Shown here one piece after another: positions 42,288-50,768 of a stretch of DNA of 64,000 bases. Under the pieces are notes generated by a model that saw only the letters and a list, made by a program, of their open reading frames with translations, searched no databases and had not been told where the DNA came from. This stretch comes from Pseudomonas frederiksbergensis. Its GTDB lineage: Bacteria; Pseudomonadota; Gammaproteobacteria; Pseudomonadales; Pseudomonadaceae. The DNA is taken from NCBI RefSeq assembly GCF_001952935.1, contig NZ_CP018319.1:4794001-4858000 (forward strand). Direction: 5' to 3'. Numbering within the stretch: position 1 is the stretch's first letter; each line of letters begins with the position of its first letter. Both the position numbers and the translations under genes were made by a program.

Positions 42288-43340
42288 ATGCGTATCGGAC
42301 TTGTCGGTTACGGCCATGGCGGCCGGTTTTTCCATGCTCCGCTGATCAGCAGTTTGCCGGCGGCGACGTTCGTCGGTGTGGTCACCCGTTCAGCGGAACG
42401 CCGACAGTTGCTGGCGGTCGAGCACCCTGGGGTGCCAGCGTTCGACAGCATCGGCCAACTGGTGGAGGCCGGGATCGATTTGCTGGTGGTGTCCACGCCA
42501 CTCAAGGGCCGTCCGGCACTGGTGCTTGATGGCATTGAACACGGTTTAGCGGTGGTCAGCGACAAACCGTTTGCGGCCGATGCGCAACAGGCGCAAACCC
42601 TGATCACCATGGCCGAGCGCCAGGGCGTGCAGCTCAGCGTCTACCAGAACCGGCGCTGGGATTCGGACTTCCTCACCGTACGCAAACTCATCGAATCCGG
42701 TGCGCTGGGCCAGGTCACCCGTTTCGAATCGCGGATCGAGCGTTACTCGCCGCAGGCGGTGAACAACGGCAGTGGCGGTGGTTTCCTGCGTGATCTCGGT
42801 AGCCATCTGGTGGATCAGGCATTGCTGTTGTTCGGCCCGGTGACACGAGTCTACGCCGAACTGGATTACCTGGAAAAAGGCCAGGTCTTCGATAACGGCT
42901 TCTTTATGTCATTGACTCACGCCAGTGGCGTCACCTCCCACCTGGGTGGCAGTTGCCTGCAAAACACCCCCGGCCCGCGCTTTCGGGTGACCGGCAGCCA
43001 AGGCTGTTACAGCGTCGATGGCCTGGACGGGCAAGAAGCATCGACGCTCGCCGGGCTCTCGCCGAAAACCGAAGGTGAACGCTGGGGCGTTGAAGAGCAT
43101 CGCCGCTGGGGCTGGTTCGAACAGGGCGAAGTGCGCGAGCGGGTTCCCTCCGAGCGCGGTTGCTGGAATCAGTTCTATTTACAGCTACAAACCGCGTTGC
43201 AGAGCGGTGGCCCACTGCCCGTGGATGCCCGTGATGCACTGGCGACCACCCGCGTGCTAGACGCTGCGCGACTGAGTGCCGAGCGGCATCAGGCGGTGGA
43301 ATTGAGCCCGTTCAAGAGTCATGGAATAAAATTAGAATAA
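42288..43340 (+). CDS. Gfo/Idh/MocA-family oxidoreductase
   Basis: This 350-residue NAD(P)-dependent dehydrogenase has the Rossmann motif RIGLVGYGHGGRFFH and the catalytic SDKPFAA segment, then a C-terminal beta-sheet domain. It differs from IolG and may oxidise a different inositol isomer or a sugar, consistent with the iolI-like gene. The ATG at 42288 has GAAGGAA upstream; the longer frame is unlikely. Its stop codon overlaps an AT-rich inverted repeat. Confidence 0.8.
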   Translation: MRIGLVGYGHGGRFFHAPLISSLPAATFVGVVTRSAERRQLLAVEHPGVPAFDSIGQLVEAGIDLLVVSTPLKGRPALVLDGIEHGLAVVSDKPFAADAQQAQTLITMAERQGVQLSVYQNRRWDSDFLTVRKLIESGALGQVTRFESRIERYSPQAVNNGSGGGFLRDLGSHLVDQALLLFGPVTRVYAELDYLEKGQVFDNGFFMSLTHASGVTSHLGGSCLQNTPGPRFRVTGSQGCYSVDGLDGQEASTLAGLSPKTEGERWGVEEHRRWGWFEQGEVRERVPSERGCWNQFYLQLQTALQSGGPLPVDARDALATTRVLDAARLSAERHQAVELSPFKSHGIKLE

Positions 43341-43348
43341 AATTCTAA
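43332..43348. promoter_or_regulatory. AT-rich inverted repeat 1 upstream of the inositol importer
   Basis: TTAGAAT-AAA-ATTCTAA has perfect 7 bp arms and overlaps the stop codon of the dehydrogenase. It may be an operator or a terminator-like element for the importer genes. Confidence 0.4.
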
Positions 43349-43360
43349 AATGAGTTGATA

Positions 43361-43376
43361 TAGAAATTATATTCTA
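43361..43376. promoter_or_regulatory. AT-rich inverted repeat 2 upstream of the inositol importer
   Basis: TAGAAATTATATTCTA is near-palindromic and keeps the same AGAA-N6-TTCT spacing as the iolR operators (GGAA-N6-TTCC) with G changed to A. It lies 120 bp upstream of the binding-protein gene and could be a weak IolR site. Confidence 0.35.
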
Positions 43377-43496
43377 ATAGAGTCATTTCCAGCGACCTGC
43401 CTCGCCACCTGTTTCAACCCTTTTCCCGCTTGCCTGCTTACTGAAATCGTCACGCCTCATCCATAAAACCAACAAGAATGTGGAGAAAGACTTTTC

Positions 43497-44423
43497 ATGA
43501 AGACCAAGATCCGCTTCGCCTCACTTGCCTTGTCCCTGATGTTCGCCAGTGGCGCGGCGCTTGCCGATATGAAGATCGGCGTCAGCATGTCCCAATTCGA
43601 TGACACCTGGCTGACCTACCTGCGCGAATCCATGGACAAGAAAGCCAAGTCCTACCCCGAGGGCGTGCAGCTGCAATTCGAAGACGCCCGCAGCGACGTG
43701 GTCAAGCAGTTGAGCCAGGTCGAAAGCTTCATCAGTCAGAAGGTTGATGCCATCGTGGTCAACCCGGTGGATACCGCCGCCACCAAAAAAATCACAGAAG
43801 CCGCGGTCAAGGCCGGCATCCCGCTGGTCTACGTCAACCGCCGCCCCGATGACCTGAAGCTGCCCAAAGGCGTGGTCACTGTCGCCTCCAACGATCTGGA
43901 GGCCGGTGAAATGCAGATGCAGTACCTGGCCGACAAAATGGGCGGCAAGGGCGACATCGTGATTCTGCTGGGCGACCTCGCGAACAACTCCACCACCAAC
44001 CGTACGAAGGGCGTCAAAGACGTTCTGGCCAAATACCCGAACATCAAGATCGAGCAAGAGCAGACCGGCATCTGGTTGCGGGACAAGGGCATGACCCTGG
44101 TCAACGACTGGCTGACCCAGGGCCGCAAGTTCGACGCGGTCATCGCCAACAACGACGAAATGGCCATTGGTGCTGCGATGGCCCTGCAACAGGCGGGTGT
44201 CGAAAAAGGCAGTGTGCTGATCGCCGGTGTCGACGGAACGCCGGACGGTCTGAACGCGATCAAGAAAGGCAACATGGCCGTCTCGGTGTTCCAGGACGCC
44301 AAGGGTCAGGCCGACGGTTCGATCGACACCGCTGTGAAAATGGCCAAAAACGAACCGGTCGAACAGGCCGTGTGGGTGCCATACCGCTTGATCACCCCGC
44401 AAAACGTCGACACGTTCAAATAG
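43497..44423 (+). CDS. ibpA: Sugar (inositol) ABC transporter substrate-binding protein
   Basis: This 308-residue periplasmic binding protein of the ribose/inositol type has a signal peptide (about residues 1-23, ending ALADMKIG), LSQVESFISQKVDAIVVNPVD and NNDEMAIGAAMALQQ. It binds the substrate and delivers it to the ATPase/permease pair encoded next. The name is borrowed from Caulobacter. AT-rich DNA precedes the gene. A stem-loop follows at 44454, likely limiting read-through so that the binding protein is made in excess. Confidence 0.85.
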   Translation: MKTKIRFASLALSLMFASGAALADMKIGVSMSQFDDTWLTYLRESMDKKAKSYPEGVQLQFEDARSDVVKQLSQVESFISQKVDAIVVNPVDTAATKKITEAAVKAGIPLVYVNRRPDDLKLPKGVVTVASNDLEAGEMQMQYLADKMGGKGDIVILLGDLANNSTTNRTKGVKDVLAKYPNIKIEQEQTGIWLRDKGMTLVNDWLTQGRKFDAVIANNDEMAIGAAMALQQAGVEKGSVLIAGVDGTPDGLNAIKKGNMAVSVFQDAKGQADGSIDTAVKMAKNEPVEQAVWVPYRLITPQNVDTFK

Positions 44424-44453
44424 CCCCGTCCGTTCAATAACAACAATAAACAC

Positions 44454-44477
44454 GCAAGGTTGCGACCGCGACCTTGC
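44454..44477 (+). terminator. Intercistronic stem-loop between binding-protein and ATPase genes
   Basis: A 7 bp stem (GCAAGGT with ACCTTGC) has a GC-rich 10-base loop but no T-run. It sits directly upstream of the ATPase ribosome-binding site and could stabilise the upstream mRNA or lower ATPase synthesis. Confidence 0.45.
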
Positions 44478-44494
44478 TGATGGAGTACCTGATC

Positions 44495-46060
44495 ATGTTC
44501 GCTTCAGCGACTGCTTCGAGCACCCCGTTGGTGGGTATCCAGCCAGCTGCAACACCTGTCGATGAGCCGTACCTGCTGGAGATCATCAACGTCAGCAAGG
44601 GTTTTCCCGGTGTGGTGGCCTTGTCCGATGTGCAGCTTCGGGTACGCCCCGGTTCCGTGCTGGCGCTGATGGGCGAAAACGGCGCGGGCAAATCCACCCT
44701 GATGAAAATCATTGCCGGCATCTATCAACCGGATGCCGGTGAATTGCGCCTGCACGGCAAACCGGTGGTGTTCGAAACGCCACTGGCGGCGCTCCAGGCC
44801 GGGATCGCGATGATCCACCAGGAACTCAACCTGATGCCGCACATGAGCATCGCCGAGAACATCTGGATTGGCCGTGAGCAGCTCAACGGTTTCCATATGA
44901 TCGACCACCGTGAAATGCACCGCTGCACGGCGAAACTGCTGGAACGCCTGCGGATCAACCTCGATCCAGAAGAACTGGTCGGCAACCTGAGCATCGCCGA
45001 ACGGCAGATGGTCGAGATCGCCAAGGCCGTGTCCTACGATTCCGACATCCTGATCATGGATGAACCGACCTCGGCCATCACCGACAAGGAAGTCGCGCAT
45101 CTGTTCTCGATCATTGCCGACCTCAAGAGTCAGGGCAAAGGCATCATCTACATCACCCACAAAATGAACGAAGTGTTCAGCATCGCCGATGAAGTGGCGG
45201 TGTTCCGCGACGGCGCCTACATCGGCCTGCAACGGGCCGACAGCATGGACGGCGACAGCCTGATTTCGATGATGGTCGGCCGCGAGCTGAGCCAGTTGTT
45301 CCCGGTGCGTGAAAAACCGATCGGCGATCTGTTGCTGTCGGTGCGCGACCTGAAACTGGACGGCATTTTCAAGGATGTTTCCTTCGACCTGCACGCCGGC
45401 GAGATCCTCGGCATTGCCGGGTTGATGGGCTCGGGGCGGACCAACGTCGCCGAAGCGATTTTCGGTATCACCCCGAGCGACGGTGGCGAGATTCGCCTCG
45501 ACGGCCAAGTGGTGCGCATCAGCGATCCGCACATGGCGATCGAAAAGGGCTTCGCGTTACTGACCGAGGATCGCAAGCTCAGCGGCCTGTTCCCTTGCCT
45601 GTCGGTGCTGGAGAACATGGAAATGGCGGTGTTGCCGCATTACGCCGGCCACGGTTTCATTCAGCAAAAAGCCTTGCGCGCCTTGTGCGAAGACATGTGC
45701 AAGAAGCTGCGGGTCAAAACCCCGTCGCTGGAGCAGTGCATCGACACGCTCTCCGGCGGTAATCAGCAGAAAGCCTTGCTGGCGCGCTGGCTGATGACCA
45801 ACCCACGAATCCTGATTCTCGACGAGCCGACTCGCGGTATCGACGTCGGCGCCAAGGCCGAGATCTACCGGCTCATTTCTTATCTCGCCAGCGAAGGCAT
45901 GGCAGTGATCATGATTTCCTCGGAATTGCCGGAAGTGCTTGGCATGAGCGACCGGGTGATGGTCATGCACGAGGGCGACCTGATGGGCACCCTCGACCGC
46001 AGCGAAGCGAGCCAGGAACGAGTGATGCAATTGGCCTCGGGTATGTCCCAGTGCCATTAA
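44495..46060 (+). CDS. iatA: Sugar (inositol) ABC transporter ATP-binding protein
   Basis: This ATPase of about 521 residues has two fused ABC domains, the form typical of monosaccharide importers. The first has Walker A GENGAGKSTLMK and Walker B ILIMDEPTS; the second has a degenerate Walker A (GIAGLMGSGRTN), signature LSGGNQQK and ILILDEPTRGID. This asymmetry is normal for the family. The ATG at 44495 has GGAG nine bases upstream; an upstream in-frame ATG at 44480 lacks a site. It powers uptake together with the permease. Confidence 0.85.
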   Translation: MFASATASSTPLVGIQPAATPVDEPYLLEIINVSKGFPGVVALSDVQLRVRPGSVLALMGENGAGKSTLMKIIAGIYQPDAGELRLHGKPVVFETPLAALQAGIAMIHQELNLMPHMSIAENIWIGREQLNGFHMIDHREMHRCTAKLLERLRINLDPEELVGNLSIAERQMVEIAKAVSYDSDILIMDEPTSAITDKEVAHLFSIIADLKSQGKGIIYITHKMNEVFSIADEVAVFRDGAYIGLQRADSMDGDSLISMMVGRELSQLFPVREKPIGDLLLSVRDLKLDGIFKDVSFDLHAGEILGIAGLMGSGRTNVAEAIFGITPSDGGEIRLDGQVVRISDPHMAIEKGFALLTEDRKLSGLFPCLSVLENMEMAVLPHYAGHGFIQQKALRALCEDMCKKLRVKTPSLEQCIDTLSGGNQQKALLARWLMTNPRILILDEPTRGIDVGAKAEIYRLISYLASEGMAVIMISSELPEVLGMSDRVMVMHEGDLMGTLDRSEASQERVMQLASGMSQCH

Positions 46061-46080
46061 TCAATGGTGAACACAGTCTC

Positions 46081-46194
46081 TGTGGCGAGGGAGCTTGCTC
46101 CCGTTCGAGTGCGCAGCACTCGCCAGATCTACGGTAAATCCGAGAGCTTGGGGCCGCTTCGCAGCCCAGCGGGAGCAAGCTCCCTCGCCACAGG
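46081..46194. repeat. REP-like inverted repeat between ATPase and permease genes
   Basis: TGTGGCGAGGGAGCTTGCTC and its mirror (GAGCAAGCTCCCTCGCCACA) flank a spacer of about 75 bp that contains a second stem, giving a long hairpin. This variant (CTCCCTCGCCAC) differs from the main REP type. Confidence 0.85.
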
Positions 46195-46235
46195 GTATGT
46201 ATTCGATGCCGGATTTTTTAGAAGGGTGAGTGTTT

Positions 46236-47258
46236 ATGAACGCGATACTGGAAAACAAGCCAGCAACCGCACCGGTCAACAGTCGCCGGCGCTTTCCAAC
46301 CGAGTTGAGTATTTTCCTGGTGCTGATTGGCATCGGCCTGGTCTTTGAAGTGTTTGGCTGGATCGTGCGCGACCAGAGCTTCCTGATGAACTCCCAGCGT
46401 CTGGTGCTGATGATCCTGCAGGTGTCGATCATCGGTCTGCTGGCGATCGGCGTGACCCAGGTGATCATCACCACCGGCATTGACCTGTCTTCCGGCTCGG
46501 TGCTGGCACTGTCGGCGATGATCGCTGCCAGCCTGGCGCAGACGTCGGACTTCACCCGGGCAGTGTTCCCGTCGCTGACTGACTTGCCAGTGTGGATCCC
46601 GGTGATTGTCGGGCTTGGGGTGGGACTGCTGGCGGGGGCGATCAACGGCAGCATCATTGCCATTACCGGTATCCCGCCGTTCATTGCCACTCTCGGCATG
46701 ATGGTCTCGGCCCGTGGCCTGGCGCGTTACTACACCGAAGGCCAACCGGTGAGCATGCTCTCGGATTCCTACACGGCGATCGGACATGGTGCGATGCCGG
46801 TGATCATTTTCCTGGTGGTCGCGGTGATCTTTCACATCGCCCTGCGTTACACCAAGTACGGCAAGTACACCTACGCCATCGGCGGCAACATGCAGGCGGC
46901 GCGCACCTCGGGGATCAACGTCAAGCGGCATCTGGTGATCGTCTACAGCATCGCCGGTTTGCTGGCAGGCCTGGCGGGTGTGGTGGCATCGGCACGGGCC
47001 GCGACCGGGCAGGCCGGGATGGGCATGTCCTATGAACTGGACGCGATTGCCGCGGCAGTGATCGGCGGCACCAGCCTGGCCGGCGGAGTAGGGCGCATCA
47101 CCGGCACGGTCATCGGCGCACTGATCCTTGGGGTCATGGCCAGCGGTTTCACCTTCGTCGGCGTCGATGCCTACATTCAGGACATCATCAAAGGCCTGAT
47201 CATCGTGGTGGCAGTGGTCATCGATCAGTACCGCAACAAGCGCAAACTCAAGCGCTGA
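46236..47258 (+). CDS. iatP: Sugar (inositol) ABC transporter permease
   Basis: This 340-residue integral membrane protein has about ten hydrophobic helices. It has the family patterns GVTQVIITTGIDLSSGSVLALS and GGTSLAGGVGRITGTVIGALI of ribose-type (RbsC) permeases. It forms the channel for the importer. The ATG at 46236 has a weak AAGG/GTGAG site upstream; a GTG two codons earlier is an alternative. It is the last gene of the inositol locus. Confidence 0.85.
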   Translation: MNAILENKPATAPVNSRRRFPTELSIFLVLIGIGLVFEVFGWIVRDQSFLMNSQRLVLMILQVSIIGLLAIGVTQVIITTGIDLSSGSVLALSAMIAASLAQTSDFTRAVFPSLTDLPVWIPVIVGLGVGLLAGAINGSIIAITGIPPFIATLGMMVSARGLARYYTEGQPVSMLSDSYTAIGHGAMPVIIFLVVAVIFHIALRYTKYGKYTYAIGGNMQAARTSGINVKRHLVIVYSIAGLLAGLAGVVASARAATGQAGMGMSYELDAIAAAVIGGTSLAGGVGRITGTVIGALILGVMASGFTFVGVDAYIQDIIKGLIIVVAVVIDQYRNKRKLKR

Positions 47259-47586
47259 GCCTCAGATAAAACAGCTAATGCGCCACGCCTGACCCGCGTG
47301 GCGCAACCATTTGTCTTCTATATACAGCCGCTCGATTGAATTTCTTGCTATAAACGCACTCCGATTACCACCGCAAAGACTGCCATAGAGCACTTTCAGG
47401 GCTTTGTCGGACAAATTCGCTGTCTTTTCAGTTGCTGAGGCCTCAAGTCGGCCTTAGACTGCCGCCCCTCGTAAATTGAGTGCCGGGTGGCGCTTGGAAT
47501 TAAACGGCGCCGTTCCGATGGCAGACCCAGGTCCGCCGGAACGCTCCCTAATTCGCCTTAATGCACGTTTTTTTATAGAGATATCA
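47259..47586. other. Intergenic region between the importer and dksA2
   Basis: A 10 bp stem-loop (TGCGCCACGC with GCGTGGCGCA, 47279-47305) closes the importer operon, although it has no T-run. A second hairpin (CGTTCCG with CGGAACG, 47511-47543) lies in the dksA2 leader and is followed by a TTTTTTT run ending before the start. A Zur-type palindrome was looked for and not seen. Confidence 0.5.
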
Positions 47587-47991
47587 ATGACAAAGGACAA
47601 GTTGCTGGCCATGCCGGCGGATGACTACATGAATGCCGAGCAACATGCTTTTTTCTCTGAGCTGTTGCAGAACATGAAAGTCGAAACCCATGAGCGCATC
47701 GAACAGAACCGCATCGCCATCGAAAGCCTGGACACCCCGGCCGATCCGGCCGACGCTGCTTCTGTTGAAGAAGAGCGCACCTGGCTGGTGAACGCGATCG
47801 ATCGCGACCAGCGCATGCTGCCTCAGTTGGAACAGGCTCTGGAACGCATCAAGGAAGACAGTTTCGGCTGGTGCGACGACAGCGGCGAGGCCATTGGCCT
47901 GAAGCGCCTGCTGATCAGCCCGACCACCAAGTACTGCATCGAAGCTCAAGAGCGTCACGAACAGATCGACAAGCACCAGCGTCAGGCCTGA
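47587..47991 (+). CDS. dksA2: Zinc-independent DksA paralogue (DksA2)
   Basis: This 134-residue DksA/TraR family protein binds the RNA polymerase secondary channel and modulates the ppGpp response. It has the coiled-coil acidic tip region and a zinc-finger remnant: only C96 and C117 remain, as C-x2-S and C-x2-A, instead of four cysteines. P. aeruginosa DksA2 (PA5536) has the same feature and works under zinc starvation. The ATG at 47587 starts MTKDKLLAMPADDYMN. A terminator of REP type follows. Confidence 0.9.
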   Translation: MTKDKLLAMPADDYMNAEQHAFFSELLQNMKVETHERIEQNRIAIESLDTPADPADAASVEEERTWLVNAIDRDQRMLPQLEQALERIKEDSFGWCDDSGEAIGLKRLLISPTTKYCIEAQERHEQIDKHQRQA

Positions 47992-48005
47992 TTTCGTAAC
48001 GCCCC

Positions 48006-48063
48006 GCATCGCGGGCAAGCCTCACTCCTGTCAGGAGCAAGGCTGGCCCGCGATGCTTTTTTT
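48006..48063 (+). terminator. REP-type terminator after dksA2
   Basis: GCATCGCGGGCAAGCC pairs with GGCTGGCCCGCGATGC (one bulged base), with an internal CTCCTGTCAGGAG hairpin, followed by seven T residues. It is a repeat-derived intrinsic terminator. Confidence 0.85.
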
Positions 48064-48187
48064 CGTCTGCGAGAAACCCCCGCACTTCTATTGATCTGCT
48101 GCAATGCCCACTACTAAGGGACCATAGATAATGGCCTTGTAGTGGCGTTTAATGCCGATACAACAATCAGAATAATGGGTGACGAAG

Positions 48188-49792
48188 ATGACGCGTGACG
48201 GATCTCTGGTTGCAGCATCGTCTGCACCCGTGCTTTTGCCGAAAAACCTTTGGTTGACGCCGACCCTGCAAAGCATCGCCTTGATGCTGTTGTTGTGCGG
48301 CATGACGCTGGGCGGCTGGTCGCTTTACCTTGGCCTGCCATTGGCCGTGCTGATTATCTGGCTACCTCGCTTGCGCTCGCGCGCCCTCCCTGAGGCAACC
48401 CCCGTCGACAGCGCCAGCGCGATTGCCGAGTTGACTCGCGATCTTTCCTACACCACCAGTCATAACGCGTTGTCTGCCGCCGGTGTGGCCTTCTCGGTCA
48501 AGCAACTGGCCGACAAACTGCAGTCGCAGCTCGGTGCTGCAGCGCAAATTGTCAGCAACGCCGAAGTGATGATCGCGACCGAACAAGCCACCTCGACACT
48601 CAGCCGGGAAGCCCTTAGTGCGGCCAGTGAGGCTCATCGGAGTAGCGCGGCAGGGCGTACGGAGCTGATCGAGTCGATCGCCCGTATGCATCAGCTCAGT
48701 CAGCGCGCCAGTAACAGCCGCGAACTGATCGAAGCCCTGAGCCTGCGCAGTGATGATATCCAGCGGGTCACCCTGGTGATCCAGTCCATCGCCAGCCAGA
48801 CCAATCTGCTGGCATTGAACGCGGCTATCGAGGCGGCCCGGGCCGGCGAGCACGGTCGCGGATTTGCGGTGGTGGCCGATGAGGTTCGCGGTCTGGCCGC
48901 GCGCACGGCAACGGCTACTGGCGAAGTCGGGGACATGGTCGCTGATATTCAGCAACGCACCGCGCAAGTGGTGGAGCAGATCCGTCAACTGTCCAGCGAC
49001 CTCGACACCGGGGTCGAGCAGGTCGAGCACACCGGTCAGCACCTCGAGAACATTGCGCGTCTGGCTGCCGGCGTCGAAAGCCAGGTCGGGGAAATCGCCA
49101 AAGGCGCCGACACCAACCGCGAACAACTCGATAGCCTGTTCCACGCCATCGAACAGATGCGCAGCGACCTGGCAATCAGCGATCAACAGACCCAGCGCCT
49201 GGCCCAGGCCGCCGTGCAAATGGAAGGTCAGGCCGAAACCATCAGCGAACGCCTCGCCGAAGTCGGGCTGGATGACTATCACCAGCGGGTTTATGACCTG
49301 GCCCGCGAAGGCGCGAGTCAGATTGCGGCACGCTTTGAAGCGGATATCGATGAGGGTCGCGTGAGTCTCGATGACCTGTTCGACCGCAATTACCAAACCA
49401 TTCCCGGCACCAGCCCGGCCAAATACCAGACCCGCTTCGATCGCTACGCCGATCAGGTCTTGCCGGCGATCCAGGAACCTTTGTTGCCGCGTCATGAAGG
49501 CCTGGTGTTCGCCATCGCCTGTACGCAGCAGGGCTATGTGCCGACCCACAACAAGGTATTCAGTCAACCACTGACCGGTGATGCGCAGGTCGATACCTTG
49601 CAGAACCGCACCAAACGCAAATTCGCCGACCGTACCGGGATTCGCTGTGGCAGCCATCAACAGGCTGTACTGCTGCAAACCTACACCCGCGACACCGGTG
49701 AACTGATGCACGACCTTTCGGTGCCGATCATACTCAAGGGCCGGCATTGGGGTGGTTTGCGGTTGGGTTACAAGCCGGAAAGCCCTCGTTGA
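48188..49792 (+). CDS. Methyl-accepting chemotaxis protein with C-terminal sensor domain
   Basis: This chemoreceptor of about 534 residues has two membrane helices close together at 24-61, so almost nothing is periplasmic. The signalling domain has its hairpin tip at about 198-235 (IASQTNLLALNAAIEAARAGEHGRGFAVVADEVRGLA). A C-terminal soluble domain follows (about 355-534), containing FDRNYQTIPGTSPAKYQTRF and GIRCGSHQQAVLLQTYTRDTGELMHDLS. This places the sensing part after the signalling part, in the cytoplasm. The ATG at 48188 was chosen over the upstream GTG. The ligand is unknown. Confidence 0.8.
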   Translation: MTRDGSLVAASSAPVLLPKNLWLTPTLQSIALMLLLCGMTLGGWSLYLGLPLAVLIIWLPRLRSRALPEATPVDSASAIAELTRDLSYTTSHNALSAAGVAFSVKQLADKLQSQLGAAAQIVSNAEVMIATEQATSTLSREALSAASEAHRSSAAGRTELIESIARMHQLSQRASNSRELIEALSLRSDDIQRVTLVIQSIASQTNLLALNAAIEAARAGEHGRGFAVVADEVRGLAARTATATGEVGDMVADIQQRTAQVVEQIRQLSSDLDTGVEQVEHTGQHLENIARLAAGVESQVGEIAKGADTNREQLDSLFHAIEQMRSDLAISDQQTQRLAQAAVQMEGQAETISERLAEVGLDDYHQRVYDLAREGASQIAARFEADIDEGRVSLDDLFDRNYQTIPGTSPAKYQTRFDRYADQVLPAIQEPLLPRHEGLVFAIACTQQGYVPTHNKVFSQPLTGDAQVDTLQNRTKRKFADRTGIRCGSHQQAVLLQTYTRDTGELMHDLSVPIILKGRHWGGLRLGYKPESPR

Positions 49793-49804
49793 TAGCCACC
49801 CACT

Positions 49805-49940
49805 GATCGTTCCCACGCTCAGCGTGGGAATGCATCCCGTGACGCTCCGCGTCACCAATGCGCAGGACTCAAGCCTTGTGTCGACAGCGGAACGCGGAGC
49901 GTCCCCGGCGGCATTCCCACGCGGAGCGTGGGAACGATCA
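49805..49940. repeat. Long intergenic repeat, copy 8 (GATCGTTCCC family)
   Basis: This 136 bp copy is longer than the others because of an insertion in the central arm. The rest of 49793-50186 contains nothing recognisable. Confidence 0.85.
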
Positions 49941-50186
49941 TGTGTACGAGCATGTTGGGAGATCAGGCCGGCCGGTAGGCCGCCTCGCTTTTGTTTTTGC
50001 GATGCGCGCCCCCTCAGGCCCTGAGCCTGTCCGTCAACCTGTGGCTACCTCCATCGGCGCCTCTATCAACGTTGCTCCGCGCCGCGAAACGGCATGCTCA
50101 AGTCGCGAAGAGGCGCAGGCGTGCAGGGCTGCCTGGTTGGCGCAACTGAACGCCAAAACACCCGACAGCCTGCATGGAATCAGTGG

Positions 50187-50426
50187 TTAGTGGATCTGAT
50201 GCATACGCAGGTTCAAATCGTCGACCACCCGCGCCCAATCCGCGTCTTCACGCAATTGTTCTTTCAGGAAGCCTGCTTGCTGCGGGGTCCAGAACTCGGC
50301 ATCGATGAGTTTCTTGTCGTCGGCCAGGGGTGAATGGTTGGCAATGAAATCGTCGATTGCCTTTTCGCTGGAGTCCAGACCGAGTTGGTCGAACAAACCT
50401 TTCAAGTCGTGTGTAGGTGAATCCAT
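50187..50426 (-). CDS. DUF2789 family small protein
   Basis: This 79-residue protein starts MDSPTHDLKGLFDQLGLDSSE and contains IDDFIANHSPLADDKKLIDAEFWTPQQAGFLKEQL, the pattern of the DUF2789 family common in pseudomonads. Function is unknown. The ATG at 50426 has AAGGAG six bases upstream; the ATG two codons earlier would leave no spacing. It stands alone, divergent from the lipoprotein pair. Confidence 0.8.
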   Translation of the reverse strand: MDSPTHDLKGLFDQLGLDSSEKAIDDFIANHSPLADDKKLIDAEFWTPQQAGFLKEQLREDADWARVVDDLNLRMHQIH

Positions 50427-50768
50427 CTTCATCTCCTTGAGAGTATTCAGTCGCATCGAGTGCGCAATCGGCAGTGCAGCGTCATTGCATCTGAGGGAAC
50501 CGCGCGCCAAGAGTTCGATAGGGGTTTAGCAGCTTTCTGTGGATTCGCCACCGTGATAGCACTGGGCTATTGCCTGTCGGGGTTCCACCGATTACGATGC
50601 CGTCGCGTTTTTGGCGTCACTGAGCCGCCATTCAAAGAGTTCGAACAAGGATGTAGGCGACACTCGGTCCCTCAGGTTTACCGCCGTTCAGTACTGAATT
50701 GCCCATCCCTTGCACGATTTTCTTTCGAGCCGACGCATCCCCGATCCCGCATGAAAAGGATGTATGCA
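50427..50768. other. Intergenic region upstream of the lipoprotein pair
   Basis: This 342 bp divergent region carries no recognisable gene. The in-frame upstream extension of the first lipoprotein reads through it with arginine/cysteine-rich content typical of non-coding shadow. No operator was identified. Confidence 0.4.

Noticed and set aside
39414..42335. 973-codon minus-strand frame antisense to iolD and iolG
   Set aside because: It is a GC-driven shadow of two clear genes on the plus strand, has no family content and is histidine/arginine/glutamine-rich.
46218..46931. 237-codon minus-strand frame over the permease gene
   Set aside because: It is antisense to a clear RbsC-type permease.
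50460..50768. Upstream extension of the first lipoprotein (97 codons)
   Set aside because: It would bury the signal peptide and lipobox inside the protein, so a start near the lipobox is required.
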